A stretch of 64,000 nucleotides of DNA from Agromyces cerinus subsp. cerinus (GCF_900142065.1 NZ_FSRJ01000002.1:744001-808000); one strand, 5' to 3'; positions 1 to 16,696 are shown, counted from the first letter of the stretch. Notes: a model not told the origin generated them from the letters alone. Made by a program: numbers and translations.

Positions 1-60
1 GACGCGGCGAAGCGGTCGGTGCGCTCGGGAACGCCCGTGGGCGTGCTCGCGACAGCCTGA
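1..60 (+). CDS. 3' end of an unknown gene (partial)
   Basis: Reading from base 1 there is an open frame of 19 codons ending in TGA at 58-60 (tail ...GTPVGVLATA). It is the only sign of a gene before rpoB and runs off the left edge. Nothing identifies its product. A short open stretch at an edge can be chance, so confidence is low. Confidence 0.3.
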   Translation, partial: DAAKRSVRSGTPVGVLATA

Positions 61-73
61 ACGAACGCCGGAT

Positions 74-130
74 CCGGCGCCCCGAGGCATCCGCTCACCG
101 ACTCGATCGGGAGCCGCAGCGGGGCGCCGG
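74..130 (+). terminator. Hairpin between upstream gene and rpoB promoter
   Basis: CCGGCGCCCCG at 74-84 is perfectly complementary to CGGGGCGCCGG at 120-130, giving an 11-bp stem with a 35-nt loop just after the partial upstream frame. There is no T-run, so it is at best a weak or factor-dependent terminator. The region 61-190 holds nothing else that I recognise. Confidence 0.25.
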
Positions 131-194
131 CTCGCAGTTCCGGGGCGGCGGATCGTGGTTATACCGGAGATTCGCGGACAAATCAAGAATCGAC

Positions 195-223
195 TGGACA
201 CGGCGCGTCTGGCGACATATAGT
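195..223 (+). promoter_or_regulatory. rpoBC promoter (TGGACA-N17-TATAGT)
   Basis: TGGACA at 195-200 and TATAGT at 218-223 are separated by exactly 17 bp, close to the housekeeping sigma consensus. Transcription would begin near 230, leaving an rpoB leader of about 150 nt in which I see no obvious riboswitch. Confidence 0.6.
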
Positions 224-380
224 TAACCTTTGCGCTCCCAGACCCACCATGCCTTCATATTGCGGTCGGCTTTCGTGCGTGTCGAGATCCTGAGGTCTCC
301 GGCATCCGCATTCGTCTGAGGGGTTCCACTCTCCGCTACCGACAGTGAACCGGCCCGACGGGGCCATGGAGGTTATTCAC

Positions 381-3872
<3,492 letters not shown>

Positions 3873-3915
3873 GCCAGGCCAGTAGACGACTACAGAAACT
3901 TTCCAAGGAGAGAAA

Positions 3916-7812
<3,897 letters not shown>

Positions 7813-7827
7813 TCAGCCGATACGACA

Positions 7828-7866
7828 GCAGGGCCCCGGAGCGATCCGGGGCCCTGCTTCGTTTTC
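7828..7866 (+). terminator. Intrinsic terminator of rpoBC
   Basis: A perfect 13-bp stem (GCAGGGCCCCGGA at 7828-7840 pairing with 7845-7857) with a GCGA tetraloop is followed by TTCGTTTTC. It lies 15 bp after the rpoC stop and closes the rpoBC operon. Confidence 0.85.
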
Positions 7867-8030
7867 GGGGCGAGCCCGCATCCGCTCGCCCGATGCGTCG
7901 GCGCGGGGCCGCGGCATCCGCTCGCCCGAGCTGCTGAGCGAAGCGCCGTGCGCGCTCCCGGAATCCAGCCCGCTGCGTTGCTACAGTTGGCCAACCACGG
8001 GTGCGAGGGATGCCCGGAAGGAGCGCGATC

Positions 8031-9077
8031 ATGAGCAGCACGACTCCCGGAGCAGACCCGGAACGTCAGGACGGAGCGACGGGGCCGGTCGACGAGGGCC
8101 TCGACGACGCCACTGCCGCCCCCGACGCGCACGCGACGGGACCGGTCGACGAGCCCGCCGACATCGAGCCCGAATCCGTCGCGTCTCCGGTGGACCCGGA
8201 CGTCTCGACCTCGACTCCGGCAGACGAAGTGTCCGAGCCCGTGGCCGACGACGCCGATCTCGCGGCGACCTCCCGTCTCGACGAGGCGGTCCAGCGGGCG
8301 AGCGCCCACCCCGCGCCCGACGAGACCGATGGCGTCGACGAGACCAACGGCATCGACGACGTGGATGACTCGCCGACCCCCGACCCCGTCGCCGCAGGCG
8401 CCGTGCGCCGAGAGACCTACGTGCCGGCCGCGACCGCGGCTGCGGGCACCGCGGCGGGTGCGGCGACGCTCGCAGATGTGCCGGAACCCGTCTACGTCGC
8501 GCCGCAGCCCGGCCCGCAGACGATCTACGTCCAGGCCCCGACGCCGCCCAAGGCGAAGGGCAATCGCGGGTTCGGCGTGCTCGTCGCGCTCATCGGCACC
8601 GTCGCGTTCGGCGTGCTCTACGGCGTCGTCGCCTATGTGCTCTATCTGAGTTTCGGGGCGCCGGAAGGTGAGGCGATCGGCATCGCCGACTTCCTCGTCG
8701 AACCCACCTACTGGGTTCCCGTCATCGCGTTCTTCGTCGGGTTCGCGCTGCTCGCGGCGATCGTGAACCGGGGTCCGTGGTGGACCTACGCGGTGTTCGG
8801 CCTGCTGGTCGGCGTGCTCGTCTACTTCGCCTACATCGGCGGCTCGCTGCTCTTCGTGCAGGCCTGGACGCTCACGCTCGAGCAGGCGAACGACTTCATC
8901 GCCGAACGCTGGCTCGACCCGTACGCGATCGTCGCGGCGGTCATCGCCCGCGAGATCCCGATCTGGCTCGGCGGCTGGATCGCAGCCCGGGGGCGCACGG
9001 TCACCGAGCGCAACCGGCTCGCGATCGAGGCGTACGACCGAGAGCTCGCGGCCGGTCCGCAGGTGCAGCGCTACTAG
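8031..9077 (+). CDS. Membrane protein with long acidic N-terminal tail
   Basis: 348 residues. ATG 8031 is chosen because AAGGAG lies just upstream; an in-frame GTG at 8001 has no ribosome site. About the first 165 residues are Asp/Glu/Pro/Ala-rich and probably disordered. The rest contains four predicted membrane helices, the first from GFGVLVALIGTVAFGVLYGV and the last near IVAAVIAREIPIWLGGWIAA, followed by a short basic tail. I do not recognise a named family. It is the first gene of the island after rpoC and points toward the secretion genes, but no motif ties it to secretion. A possible -10 box, TACAGT, is at 7982-7987. Confidence 0.8.
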   Translation: MSSTTPGADPERQDGATGPVDEGLDDATAAPDAHATGPVDEPADIEPESVASPVDPDVSTSTPADEVSEPVADDADLAATSRLDEAVQRASAHPAPDETDGVDETNGIDDVDDSPTPDPVAAGAVRRETYVPAATAAAGTAAGAATLADVPEPVYVAPQPGPQTIYVQAPTPPKAKGNRGFGVLVALIGTVAFGVLYGVVAYVLYLSFGAPEGEAIGIADFLVEPTYWVPVIAFFVGFALLAAIVNRGPWWTYAVFGLLVGVLVYFAYIGGSLLFVQAWTLTLEQANDFIAERWLDPYAIVAAVIAREIPIWLGGWIAARGRTVTERNRLAIEAYDRELAAGPQVQRY

Positions 9078-9092
9078 CGGCGAGAGGGCCGA

Positions 9093-9855
9093 CTACTCGG
9101 CGGCCGTGCAGTCGCGAGCGAGGCCGGCCGGCGCCTCGATGTCGAGTTCCGCACCCCACTCTCTGAAGGTGAAGGAGCCGTCGCCGCTCGGATCGCCGGC
9201 GGCGAAGTCGGTCGGCAACGGTGCTCCGACGCGCTGCACGTGCATGACTCCGGCCGGCGCGGTCTCGCCGCCCACGACGACTTCGAGCAGTGGGGCGTCG
9301 GCGGGGGGGTGGCGCCACGCTCACCGATCCGCTTGCCCCGAGCAGCGCCGAGACCAGGTCGGCTGGGCGCAGGAGCGGCGACCACTGTTCGACGAAGCCA
9401 TCGCCGGCGGCGGCGCAGACGTACCCCTCTTCGAGCTCGGGGATGCCGAGCTGCGCGGCGTACGCGGCATTGCCCCGCAGGTAGGTGTGCCCGCCGACCG
9501 TGACGACATCCAGACTCAGGCCGCCGGCGGTGATCTTCGCCGCGAAGTCTCCGGACCGGCCGCGGTAGTCGACGGTGACGGTGCGCCCGCGCGCGGGCTC
9601 GGCCTCGGGCGTCGCGGCGGTCAGTTCGGTGAAGGTGCCCGAGTACTCGACCGCGCCGGCGGCTGCGACCGCATCGACGATCTCGTCGGCGGCGTCCGCC
9701 CCGGTCAGGAGCCAGAGCCCGTTGCCGTCGATCTGCGAGGGGTCGAGATCGCCGAGGTCGAAGTGCGACGGAGTGGGCGGCACTTCTGGCGGCGCCTGGC
9801 TGCAGCCGGCCAGGGCGAACGCCGCGACGAGCGCGAGCGGGGCGGCCAGCTTCAC
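9093..9855 (-). pseudogene. Lipoprotein gene broken by a one-base homopolymer insertion
   Basis: The N-terminal half encodes a clear lipoprotein: GTG start at 9855, then KLAAPLALVAAFALAGC with the lipobox cysteine at residue 18 (LAGC). The frame continues to a run of seven C on the coding strand (plus-strand G run 9303-9309). Reading that run as six C rejoins a second open frame (APPPADAPLLEVVVGGE...) that ends naturally at TAG 9095-9093. The gene therefore carries a +1 frameshift or the assembly has a homopolymer error. The start overlaps the stop of the upstream gene as GTGA, which implies translational coupling. The product would be an exported, membrane-anchored protein of about 250 residues of unknown function. 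Confidence 0.75.
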
Positions 9856-10376
9856 GATGTCGCGTCGGCGACGCACGCGCTCTGCGCCCGTTGTGCTCCG
9901 AGGGTCGCGGCGTCGAGCGAGACCTCGCCCGTGGTCGCGGTCGGCCGCACGACGAAGCACGTGTCGTTCTCGTAGAGGCCGAGCGCCGACGGCAGCCAGG
10001 CCTCGGTGCCGGTGACCCACTGGGTCAGGTCGGTCGTCTCACCGTCGCCGTGCACGGCGTAGACGCTGTACGCCGCGTCGGGCCCGCTCCAGTCGAGGTG
10101 GGCGTTGCCGCCGTCGATGCTCAGCCCGAGACCGCTGACTGCGATGGAGTCGTCATTGACGGCCGTGATGATGAACCAGGTGATGGCGCTCGCGAGCGCG
10201 ACGAAGGTGAGCCCGATCGAGACCATGAACGCCGGATGCCGCCACCACTTGCGCTCCTGCGCAGGCGCTTCGGCCAACTCGGGGAGGACCGAGCCCGTGG
10301 TGCCGAGTGGGCGGGTTCCTGCGGTCTGCGGCAAGGCGGTCTGACCGGGCGCGCTGCCGAGCGAGGGGTTCTGCAT
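9852..10376 (-). CDS. Single-pass membrane protein with extracytoplasmic domain
   Basis: 174 residues. The ATG at 10376 has a GAAAGGA ribosome site. A Pro/Gly-rich cytoplasmic segment of about 45 residues precedes one membrane helix (MVSIGLTFVALASAITWFII) and an outside domain of about 100 residues with three cysteines (TCFVVRP, SACVAD). It shares a 4-base stop/start overlap with the lipoprotein gene downstream, so the two form a unit transcribed away from the divergent secreted-protein gene at 10485. Family not recognised. Its position beside the motor ATPase suggests an accessory secretion or cell-envelope role, which is inference. Confidence 0.75.
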   Translation of the reverse strand: MQNPSLGSAPGQTALPQTAGTRPLGTTGSVLPELAEAPAQERKWWRHPAFMVSIGLTFVALASAITWFIITAVNDDSIAVSGLGLSIDGGNAHLDWSGPDAAYSVYAVHGDGETTDLTQWVTGTEAWLPSALGLYENDTCFVVRPTATTGEVSLDAATLGAQRAQSACVADATS

Positions 10377-10428
10377 CGGATCCTTTCGGGGCTGCGCCGA
10401 ACGAAACGGTCGGCACCGGCCGACCGCG

Positions 10429-10438
10429 TACCATGGTA
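10429..10438. promoter_or_regulatory. Palindrome TACCATGGTA in divergent promoter region
   Basis: A perfect 10-bp palindrome lies between the divergent starts at 10376 and 10485. Each half reads TACCAT, the same -10 hexamer as in the rpsL promoter, so the two divergent units may have overlapping -10 boxes. No convincing -35 is seen on either side. Confidence 0.35.
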
Positions 10439-10484
10439 TCCCGAACGCCCGGGGGCACGATTCGTGCGCGACGACAGGAGAGCA

Positions 10485-11591
10485 GTGGTCACAGCGCGGG
10501 TCCGCCGAGCCGGGACGGCCGCCCTCGTCGTCGCTTGCGCGGTGCTCGCCGGACCTGCAGCAGCCGCCTACGCCGAGGGCGACGGCGCTGCGGAGGCCGC
10601 GGCATCCGGAGCGGCATCCGGCCCGACCTCGCTCGCCGTGCCCTATCTCGGGTCCGCCTCGATCGAGCCGGGGGAGGGCTGGCAGATCACCGACTGCGCC
10701 GGCCCGCGCGCCGCGAGCCCCCTCGTCGTCGCCTGCGAACCGATGAAGATCACGCTGAGCGCGCCGAGCTTCGATCCCGAAGCGCCCGTCACGATCGTGC
10801 CGGTGCCGCTCTCGAACGGCCGGACGTCGATCACGGTCGACTACTCCGTCTCGCTCGCGCCTCCCGAGGCGCCGACGGTCGCCGGGGGAGCGTTCGGGCA
10901 CCCGGTCGCCGCCGGATCCGCGGTGCTGCTCCCGCTCAGCGACCTCGGCATCGCCTGCGCGGTCTGCGCCGACGGCGGAGCACTCGACGTCGTGGAGGTG
11001 CGCCCCGATGCCGCGGGCACTGCGGCGTCGAACGGAACGCATCTGGTCTTCCGGCCGTCGGCTGGGTTCACCGGTGATGCGGAACTCGTGGTGCGCTACG
11101 CCGACGACTTCGGCGCCTGGTCGGCCGACGCCTCGATCGTCGTGCCGGTGTACGTGCCGAGCGCGACGCTCATCGCCTCGAGCATCACGACTCCGCTCGG
11201 TGACGAACCGCAGACGGTCGACCTGTTGCCGCTCGTCTTCCGGTTCGGCGGCGGCGACGCCGACATCACGCTCGTCGGCTGCGGATCCGCGATCCACGGT
11301 TCCGTGGTGTGCGCACCCGACGGCACGGCGGTGTACGCCCCGTCCGGGGCATCCGTCGACCAGTTCAGCTACCACGTCGTCTCGGCCGACGGCGAGCACG
11401 CGACCGGGTCGGTGACCTTCGTTCCGGATGCCGCGGGGCAGGCCCTCGTGCCCGCATCGGCAGTCGGTGCCGACGATGGCGTACCGTCGAAGATCGTTCC
11501 GCGCGTGCCGGTCGAGGGTGACGCGGCAGGCGTGCGATCGGGGATCTTCGCACCGCTCATCGAGACGCTCGACCGTGCGGGCGTGCAATGA
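10485..11591 (+). CDS. Secreted Ig-like repeat protein of the type VII locus
   Basis: 368 residues. GTG 10485 is preceded by CAGGAG (10475-10480). The N-terminus is a classical signal peptide: basic VTARVRRAG, a hydrophobic core, and an AAAYA-type cleavage region near residue 30. The mature part has repeated beta-rich blocks with patterns such as LVFRPSAGFTGDAELVVRYAD, typical of Ig-like/cadherin-like extracellular modules. There is no membrane anchor or sortase motif at the C-terminus. It lies 49 bp upstream of the motor ATPase gene in the same direction and probably belongs to that operon; a role as an extracellular part of the secretion apparatus is inference. Confidence 0.7.
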   Translation: MVTARVRRAGTAALVVACAVLAGPAAAAYAEGDGAAEAAASGAASGPTSLAVPYLGSASIEPGEGWQITDCAGPRAASPLVVACEPMKITLSAPSFDPEAPVTIVPVPLSNGRTSITVDYSVSLAPPEAPTVAGGAFGHPVAAGSAVLLPLSDLGIACAVCADGGALDVVEVRPDAAGTAASNGTHLVFRPSAGFTGDAELVVRYADDFGAWSADASIVVPVYVPSATLIASSITTPLGDEPQTVDLLPLVFRFGGGDADITLVGCGSAIHGSVVCAPDGTAVYAPSGASVDQFSYHVVSADGEHATGSVTFVPDAAGQALVPASAVGADDGVPSKIVPRVPVEGDAAGVRSGIFAPLIETLDRAGVQ

Positions 11592-11640
11592 CGGCGGCGA
11601 TGACTGCGGCGATGATGTTCGCGACAGAGAGGTGTGCAGC

Positions 11641-14600
11641 ATGAGCGTTCGACTGACGGTCGGCGAACCGGTCGCGGCCGGGAAGCCGGCGTCGTGGCTC
11701 CTGAAGGTCGACGAGGCGACGACGGTCGGCGAGGTCGCCGAGTCGCTCGGCGTCGTGCCCAGCGTGCTCGACCCCCGGGCCGGCACCGCAACGCCGCTGG
11801 CCGAATCCGCACTGCTGTCGGGCGCCACGGTTCCCGCGGAGGCATCGACGCTGCTCCCACCCGGAACCCTCCGCCTCGAGGTCGTCGGCGGGCCGTTCGC
11901 CGGTGAGAGCGTTCCGATCGCCCGGGGCGCCGCGATGACGATCGGCAGCGCGACATCCGCCGGTCTCACGATCGCCGACCCCTCCCTGGCGCCCCAGCAC
12001 GCGCTGCTCGCGCTGAACGCCGCGGCGACGCTCGAGAACGGCCGGCCGGCCCCGCTCGCCGCGACCCTGGCGCCCGCGGTCGAGGGAGCGTCGATCTGGG
12101 TGAACGGCGAACCGATCTCCACCGAGGTCGCCCTCGTGCCGGCCGACCTGTTCCAGATCGGCAGCAGCATGTTCCGCATCGGCATGGCCCCCGGGTCCGA
12201 TGCGGACCTCACCCGCGACGCCCTCGGCGGTCGCGGCTTCAACCGCCCCTCGCGCATCGAGCCGACGAAGGCGCAGCCGGTCGTGCAATTACCGGGCGAC
12301 AAGCCCGAAGACCCCGACCAGTCGCCGATGCCGTGGCTCTCCGCGATCATCCCCGTCGTGCTCGGCGTCACGATGGCGGTGGTGTTCCAGCGCCCCATCA
12401 TGCTGCTCATGGCCGCGGCGAGCCCCATCATGGTCGTCGGATCGTTCATCGCGAACCGCAAGCTCGCGAAGAAGAAGGGCCTGAAGACCGAGAAGCAGTG
12501 GATCGAGGAGGTCAGGGTCGCCGAGCGCCGCATCAGCGACCTCGCGCGGGTGCAACGACTCGAAGGCTGGTACCGGATGCCCGACCCGGTCATGATCGCC
12601 GACATCGCACTCCGTCCGCTCTCCCGGCTGTGGGAACGACGCAAGAGCGACGGCGACGCCCTGCAACTGCGCGTCGGCGTCACCGAGGTCGCTCTCGACG
12701 TGCGGTTCGAGGGCGGCGGCAAGGATCGCTCGGCCCCCGCCCGCGTCGGCGTCACCCCTCAGCCCGTCGCCGCCGAGCTCCGCACCGGTGTCGTCGGAAT
12801 CGCCGGGCCCGCCGATGCCGTGCGCAACCTCGCCCGGTCGATGGTCACCGCTTTCGCGACGATGCGTTCGCCGCGCGATGCCGAACTCATCGTGATCTGC
12901 GATGCGGCCGACGACGTGGAATGGGGCTGGACCCAGTGGCTGCCGCATCTGCAGGCGGGCGGCTCGGCTGCTGCGATGATCGGCAACACCGACGACAGTC
13001 GCCGCGAGCGGTTGCGCGAGGCGGCCGTCACGCTCGAGACGCGCATGCGGATGGCCGGTCAGCGCGGCGCCGTGATCCCCACCGACATCCTCATCGTGGT
13101 CGATGGCGCCCGCGACTACCGCATGCTGCCCGGCATGGTGCCGCTGCTCGAGCACGGTGCCGCACACGGCATCCACATCATCGCGCTCGACTCCGAACGA
13201 GCGCGACTGCCCGAAGAGGCGGCCGCCGTCGTCGTGGTCGACCCCTCCGATCCGTCGATCGGACGTTTCGAGACGGGCAAGGAGTACTACCCGACGGTGT
13301 TGCTCGACGGCGTCTCGATCGCCGCGGCGGAACGCATCGCACGCAGTCTCTGCTCGATCCAGCATGTGAGCGGGGTGGGCGACGACGCGATGCTGCCGAC
13401 CAGCGTGCGCATGGTGGACCTGCTGAAGATCGACCTCGACGACCCCGCGCCGATCGTGCAGCGCTGGACGAAGCAGCCGCGCAACACCTTCGTCGTGGTC
13501 GGCGCGAACGCCGACGGCGAATTCGCTGTCGACATCTCACGCGACGGACCCCACGCGCTCGTCGCCGGAACGACGGGCTCGGGCAAGTCGGAGTTCCTGC
13601 AGGCGCTCGTCGTGAGCCTCGCGATGGCGAACCGACCGGACGCGCTGAACTTCGTGCTCGTCGACTACAAGGGCGGCTCGGCCTTCGCGGACTGCGAGCG
13701 GCTGCCGCACACCGTCGGCATGGTCACGAACCTCGACGCACGCGAGACCGAGCGCGCGCTCGCATCGCTCGACGCCGAACTCAAGCGCCGTGAGCGCGTG
13801 CTCCGCGACATGAACGCCAAGGACGTGGAGGGCGCGTGGGCGAAGGACGCCGAGACGGCGGCCAAGCGCGGCCTCGCGCGCCTCATGATCGTCATCGACG
13901 AGTTCGCCGAGCTGAAGACCGAACTGCCCGAGTTCATCGACGGCCTCGTGCGCATCGCCCGCGTCGGACGCTCGCTCGGGGTGAACCTCGTGCTCGCCAC
14001 GCAACGGCCCTCGGGCGTCGTGACCCCCGAGATGCAGTCGAACATCAGCCTTCGCGTCGCGCTCCGAGTGACCGACCGGGCTGATTCGTCCGACATCCTC
14101 GGGTCGGGTGAAGCGGCCCTCATCAGTTCGTCCACACCCGGTCGAGGCTTCGTCCGGCTCGGTCCCTCCGCTGCGCCGGCGGGCTTCCAGACCGCACGTG
14201 TCGCCGGAATCAGGCCAGGGGTGCAGCGTGCGGTCAAGTCGTTGCCCCCGAAGGCCCCGCTCGAATGGGAGTCGCTCGGCTTCCCGGCGCGGTACCCGAG
14301 CAACGCCCCGACGCACGCGACGAACACCGACCACGACGACACCGACCTGCGCGCGCTGGTCGATGTGATCACGCTCGCGACGCAGCAGATGGGCATCGCG
14401 AAGAACCCGTCGCCCTGGCTGCTGCCGCTGCCCGCGGTGCTCCCGCTCGATCGGTTCGCTGACCAGCAGGTGGCACGCACCTCCCTCGTGCTCGGACTCG
14501 AGGACGTTCCCGGCGAGCAGTCGCAGCGCGGCCTCACGTGGGACATCGCGAACGGCTCGCACGTGCTGTTCATCGGCGGTTCGATGTCGGGTCGTACGAC

Positions 14601-15981
14601 CGCGCTGCGAACGATGCTGGCCCAGACCGTGCAGCAGTTCTCTCCGGCCGACCTGCACCTCTACGTGATCGACTTCGGCAACGGCGCCCTGCTCCCGCTC
14701 GCCGATGCCCCGCATTGCGGTGCCGTCGTGACGCAGCTCGACGCCGACCGCCTGCCGCGCCTCGTGCAGCGGCTGCTCGAGGAGCTCACGACCCGGCAGT
14801 CGATCCTCTCGGCAGCGGGCGTCGGGCACATCAACGAGCAACGGGCGCAGGCCGGTCCCGGCGATGCCCTCCCGTACGCCGTCATCGCGCTCGACGGCTG
14901 GGAGCGGATGCTCTCGACCATGAACGCCGACGCGCTCATCGCGTTCCGCGACCAGTTCATGCGGGTCCTCCGCGAGGGACCCGCGGTGGGCGTGCGCGTG
15001 CTCATCACGGGCGACCGATCGATCACGGGCGACAAGGTGAGCTCGTTCATCGACGAGCAGTACGTGCTGCCGCTGCGCGACATCAGCGACTACCGCACGG
15101 CCGGCATCATGGCCAAGGACATCCCGCTCGACCTGCCGCCCGGACGCGTGCTCTTCGGCGCCGCCGGCACCGAGGCGCAGCTCGCGGTGCTCGTGCGCGA
15201 GACGAGCGGTGAGGCCCAGACCACGGCGCTCCGACGCGTCGTCGAACAGGTGCGCGATCATTTCGACCAGTTCCCGCAGCTCGCCGAGCTCGCGCAGCCG
15301 TTCCGGGTCGACCCGCTGCCCGGATACATGGCGCTGACCGCGGCCTACGAGCTGCCGCTCGGCGAATCCGGTCCGGCGGACGGGCCGGTGGTGGCCGTCG
15401 GCGGCGACCACCTGTCGCGGTTCACGCTCGACTGGCCGGCCGAGGGCGGCTTCGTGGTCACCGGAGGCCGCAAGTCGGGCCGTTCGTCGACCCTCGCCGC
15501 CATGCTGCACCAGCTCGCCTGGCGCAAGGAGCCGCTGCTCGTCGTCTCGGCGCGCCAGTCGGTGCTGACCGAGGTCGCCGCCGGTCACTCGGTCCCGGTC
15601 GTGTCCGCGGCGGACACCGCTCCGGCACAGCTCGACGAGATCCTCGACTCGCTCGGCGAGCGGGTCACGATCTTCGTCGACGACGCCGAGCAGTGGAAGA
15701 ACGCGCCGATCGAACACGCGCTCAGCGGGGTCAAGCATCGCGCCGCGTTCGTCGTCGCCGCCGATACGGAATCGGTGTCGACCCTGTTCGGCGGGCCCCT
15801 CGTCGAGGCGAAGAAGGCGCGGCGTGCGCTCGTGCTGCGCCCCGAGTCATCCGTCATGGGCACGCAGGTGATCGGCAGCCCGATCCCGAAGTTCATGCTG
15901 GGACGCGGCTCGGCCGGTGGTGGCGTCTTCACGACTCCTGCGGGCTGGATGCCGGTGCGGGTGCCCGACATCCGCCAGTGA
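11641..15981 (+). CDS. Type VII secretion motor ATPase, FtsK/SpoIIIE (EssC/EccC) family
   Basis: 1446 residues. ATG 11641 follows GAGAGG. An N-terminal ubiquitin-like/FHA-like region (about residues 1-195) resembles the front of EssC proteins. Two membrane helices lie near residues 232-275. Three ATPase domains follow. The first has a canonical Walker A (GTTGSGKS, 643-650) and Walker B ending in Asp753-Glu754. The second and third have Arg in place of the Walker Lys: GGSMSGRTT (979-987) and GGRKSGRSS (1275-1283). Such motors pull WXG100 substrates across the membrane. No eccB, eccD, eccE or mycP homologue is visible nearby, so the apparatus is either minimal or completed elsewhere. Subfamily naming rests on architecture alone. 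Confidence 0.9.
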   Translation: MSVRLTVGEPVAAGKPASWLLKVDEATTVGEVAESLGVVPSVLDPRAGTATPLAESALLSGATVPAEASTLLPPGTLRLEVVGGPFAGESVPIARGAAMTIGSATSAGLTIADPSLAPQHALLALNAAATLENGRPAPLAATLAPAVEGASIWVNGEPISTEVALVPADLFQIGSSMFRIGMAPGSDADLTRDALGGRGFNRPSRIEPTKAQPVVQLPGDKPEDPDQSPMPWLSAIIPVVLGVTMAVVFQRPIMLLMAAASPIMVVGSFIANRKLAKKKGLKTEKQWIEEVRVAERRISDLARVQRLEGWYRMPDPVMIADIALRPLSRLWERRKSDGDALQLRVGVTEVALDVRFEGGGKDRSAPARVGVTPQPVAAELRTGVVGIAGPADAVRNLARSMVTAFATMRSPRDAELIVICDAADDVEWGWTQWLPHLQAGGSAAAMIGNTDDSRRERLREAAVTLETRMRMAGQRGAVIPTDILIVVDGARDYRMLPGMVPLLEHGAAHGIHIIALDSERARLPEEAAAVVVVDPSDPSIGRFETGKEYYPTVLLDGVSIAAAERIARSLCSIQHVSGVGDDAMLPTSVRMVDLLKIDLDDPAPIVQRWTKQPRNTFVVVGANADGEFAVDISRDGPHALVAGTTGSGKSEFLQALVVSLAMANRPDALNFVLVDYKGGSAFADCERLPHTVGMVTNLDARETERALASLDAELKRRERVLRDMNAKDVEGAWAKDAETAAKRGLARLMIVIDEFAELKTELPEFIDGLVRIARVGRSLGVNLVLATQRPSGVVTPEMQSNISLRVALRVTDRADSSDILGSGEAALISSSTPGRGFVRLGPSAAPAGFQTARVAGIRPGVQRAVKSLPPKAPLEWESLGFPARYPSNAPTHATNTDHDDTDLRALVDVITLATQQMGIAKNPSPWLLPLPAVLPLDRFADQQVARTSLVLGLEDVPGEQSQRGLTWDIANGSHVLFIGGSMSGRTTALRTMLAQTVQQFSPADLHLYVIDFGNGALLPLADAPHCGAVVTQLDADRLPRLVQRLLEELTTRQSILSAAGVGHINEQRAQAGPGDALPYAVIALDGWERMLSTMNADALIAFRDQFMRVLREGPAVGVRVLITGDRSITGDKVSSFIDEQYVLPLRDISDYRTAGIMAKDIPLDLPPGRVLFGAAGTEAQLAVLVRETSGEAQTTALRRVVEQVRDHFDQFPQLAELAQPFRVDPLPGYMALTAAYELPLGESGPADGPVVAVGGDHLSRFTLDWPAEGGFVVTGGRKSGRSSTLAAMLHQLAWRKEPLLVVSARQSVLTEVAAGHSVPVVSAADTAPAQLDEILDSLGERVTIFVDDAEQWKNAPIEHALSGVKHRAAFVVAADTESVSTLFGGPLVEAKKARRALVLRPESSVMGTQVIGSPIPKFMLGRGSAGGGVFTTPAGWMPVRVPDIRQ

Positions 15982-16009
15982 CGGCGGCGGTGTCGCGCCG
16001 CCGTACACT
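15981..16009 (+). promoter_or_regulatory. Hairpin and -10 box between motor ATPase and FHA gene
   Basis: ACGGCGGCG (15981-15989) pairs perfectly with CGCCGCCGT (15996-16004) immediately after the ATPase stop codon; there is no T-run. A TACACT -10-like box overlaps its 3' edge at 16004-16009, so the FHA gene may have its own transcript with a leader of about 47 nt. Confidence 0.35.
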
Positions 16010-16062
16010 GGATGCCGGAACAGGGGGTCGATGCCCCGATCACCGATGAAGGGAAGTTCGCC

Positions 16063-16680
16063 GTGGCCTCCACGCGTTGCGTCTACTGCGATGCGACCCT
16101 GCAGCCGAACAGCATGTTCTGTCTCGAATGCGGACAGTTGATCCCGCAGTCGGAGAAGCCCCCGGTGCCGGCGCAGTTCTCGCCCGGGGCCGCTTCGGCG
16201 CCCGCCGTCCAGCATCAGGCGGCTCCCCGCGCGACCTCGGCCGTCGACCCGGTGCCGCTTCCCGGAACGCTCCCGTGGCAGCAGCGCGGCACCGCCGAGC
16301 CCGAAGCACCCGTGGCCAAGGCCGCCCCGGTCGAGGTGCGCCAGCACCTGACCCGGGCCGAGCTTGTGTTCTCCACCGGGCAGCGCGTCAGGATCGCCGG
16401 CAACGCCGTCATCGGACGCAAGCCCGCCCAGACGGCGCAGGCCACCGGCGCGCAGGCGATCGAGGTCGAAGACGACACCCGTTCGATGTCGCGGGTGCAC
16501 CTGTTCCTCGAGCTGAACGATGGCGTGCTCGTCGCCGGCGACGCCGGTTCGAGCAACGGCTCCGGCGTGCAGCGCGACGGCGTGCTCACGCCGCTGGAGA
16601 GCGGCGGCCCGAAGGTCGAGGTCTTCCCGGGCGACACCGTGTGGGTCGGCGACGTGAACTTCGTGGTCCATTCGGCCTGA
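16063..16680 (+). CDS. Zinc-ribbon and FHA domain protein
   Basis: 205 residues, GTG 16063 with GAAGGGAAG upstream; an in-frame ATG at 16012 has no ribosome site. The N-terminus is a zinc ribbon with Cys6, Cys9, Cys20 and Cys23 (CVYC and CLEC). A Pro/Ala linker leads to a C-terminal FHA domain (about 100-205) with IGRKP, SMSRVH and GSSNGS, the usual phosphothreonine-binding loop residues. Zinc-ribbon/FHA proteins in type VII loci are thought to link Ser/Thr kinase signalling to secretion; no kinase gene is in this window. It lies between the motor gene and the WXG100 genes. Confidence 0.85.
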   Translation: MASTRCVYCDATLQPNSMFCLECGQLIPQSEKPPVPAQFSPGAASAPAVQHQAAPRATSAVDPVPLPGTLPWQQRGTAEPEAPVAKAAPVEVRQHLTRAELVFSTGQRVRIAGNAVIGRKPAQTAQATGAQAIEVEDDTRSMSRVHLFLELNDGVLVAGDAGSSNGSGVQRDGVLTPLESGGPKVEVFPGDTVWVGDVNFVVHSA

Positions 16681-16696
16681 CGCGCCGACGGCGCTG

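Noticed and set aside
345-380. Longer rpoB start at GTG 345
   Set aside because: It would put the GGAGG ribosome site inside the gene, and the extra residues ([11 protein letters not shown]) are not typical of RpoB.
9852-12755. A 967-codon minus-strand frame
   Set aside because: Only its last 174 codons (from ATG 10376) look like a real protein; the rest lies opposite the signal-peptide protein and the motor ATPase.
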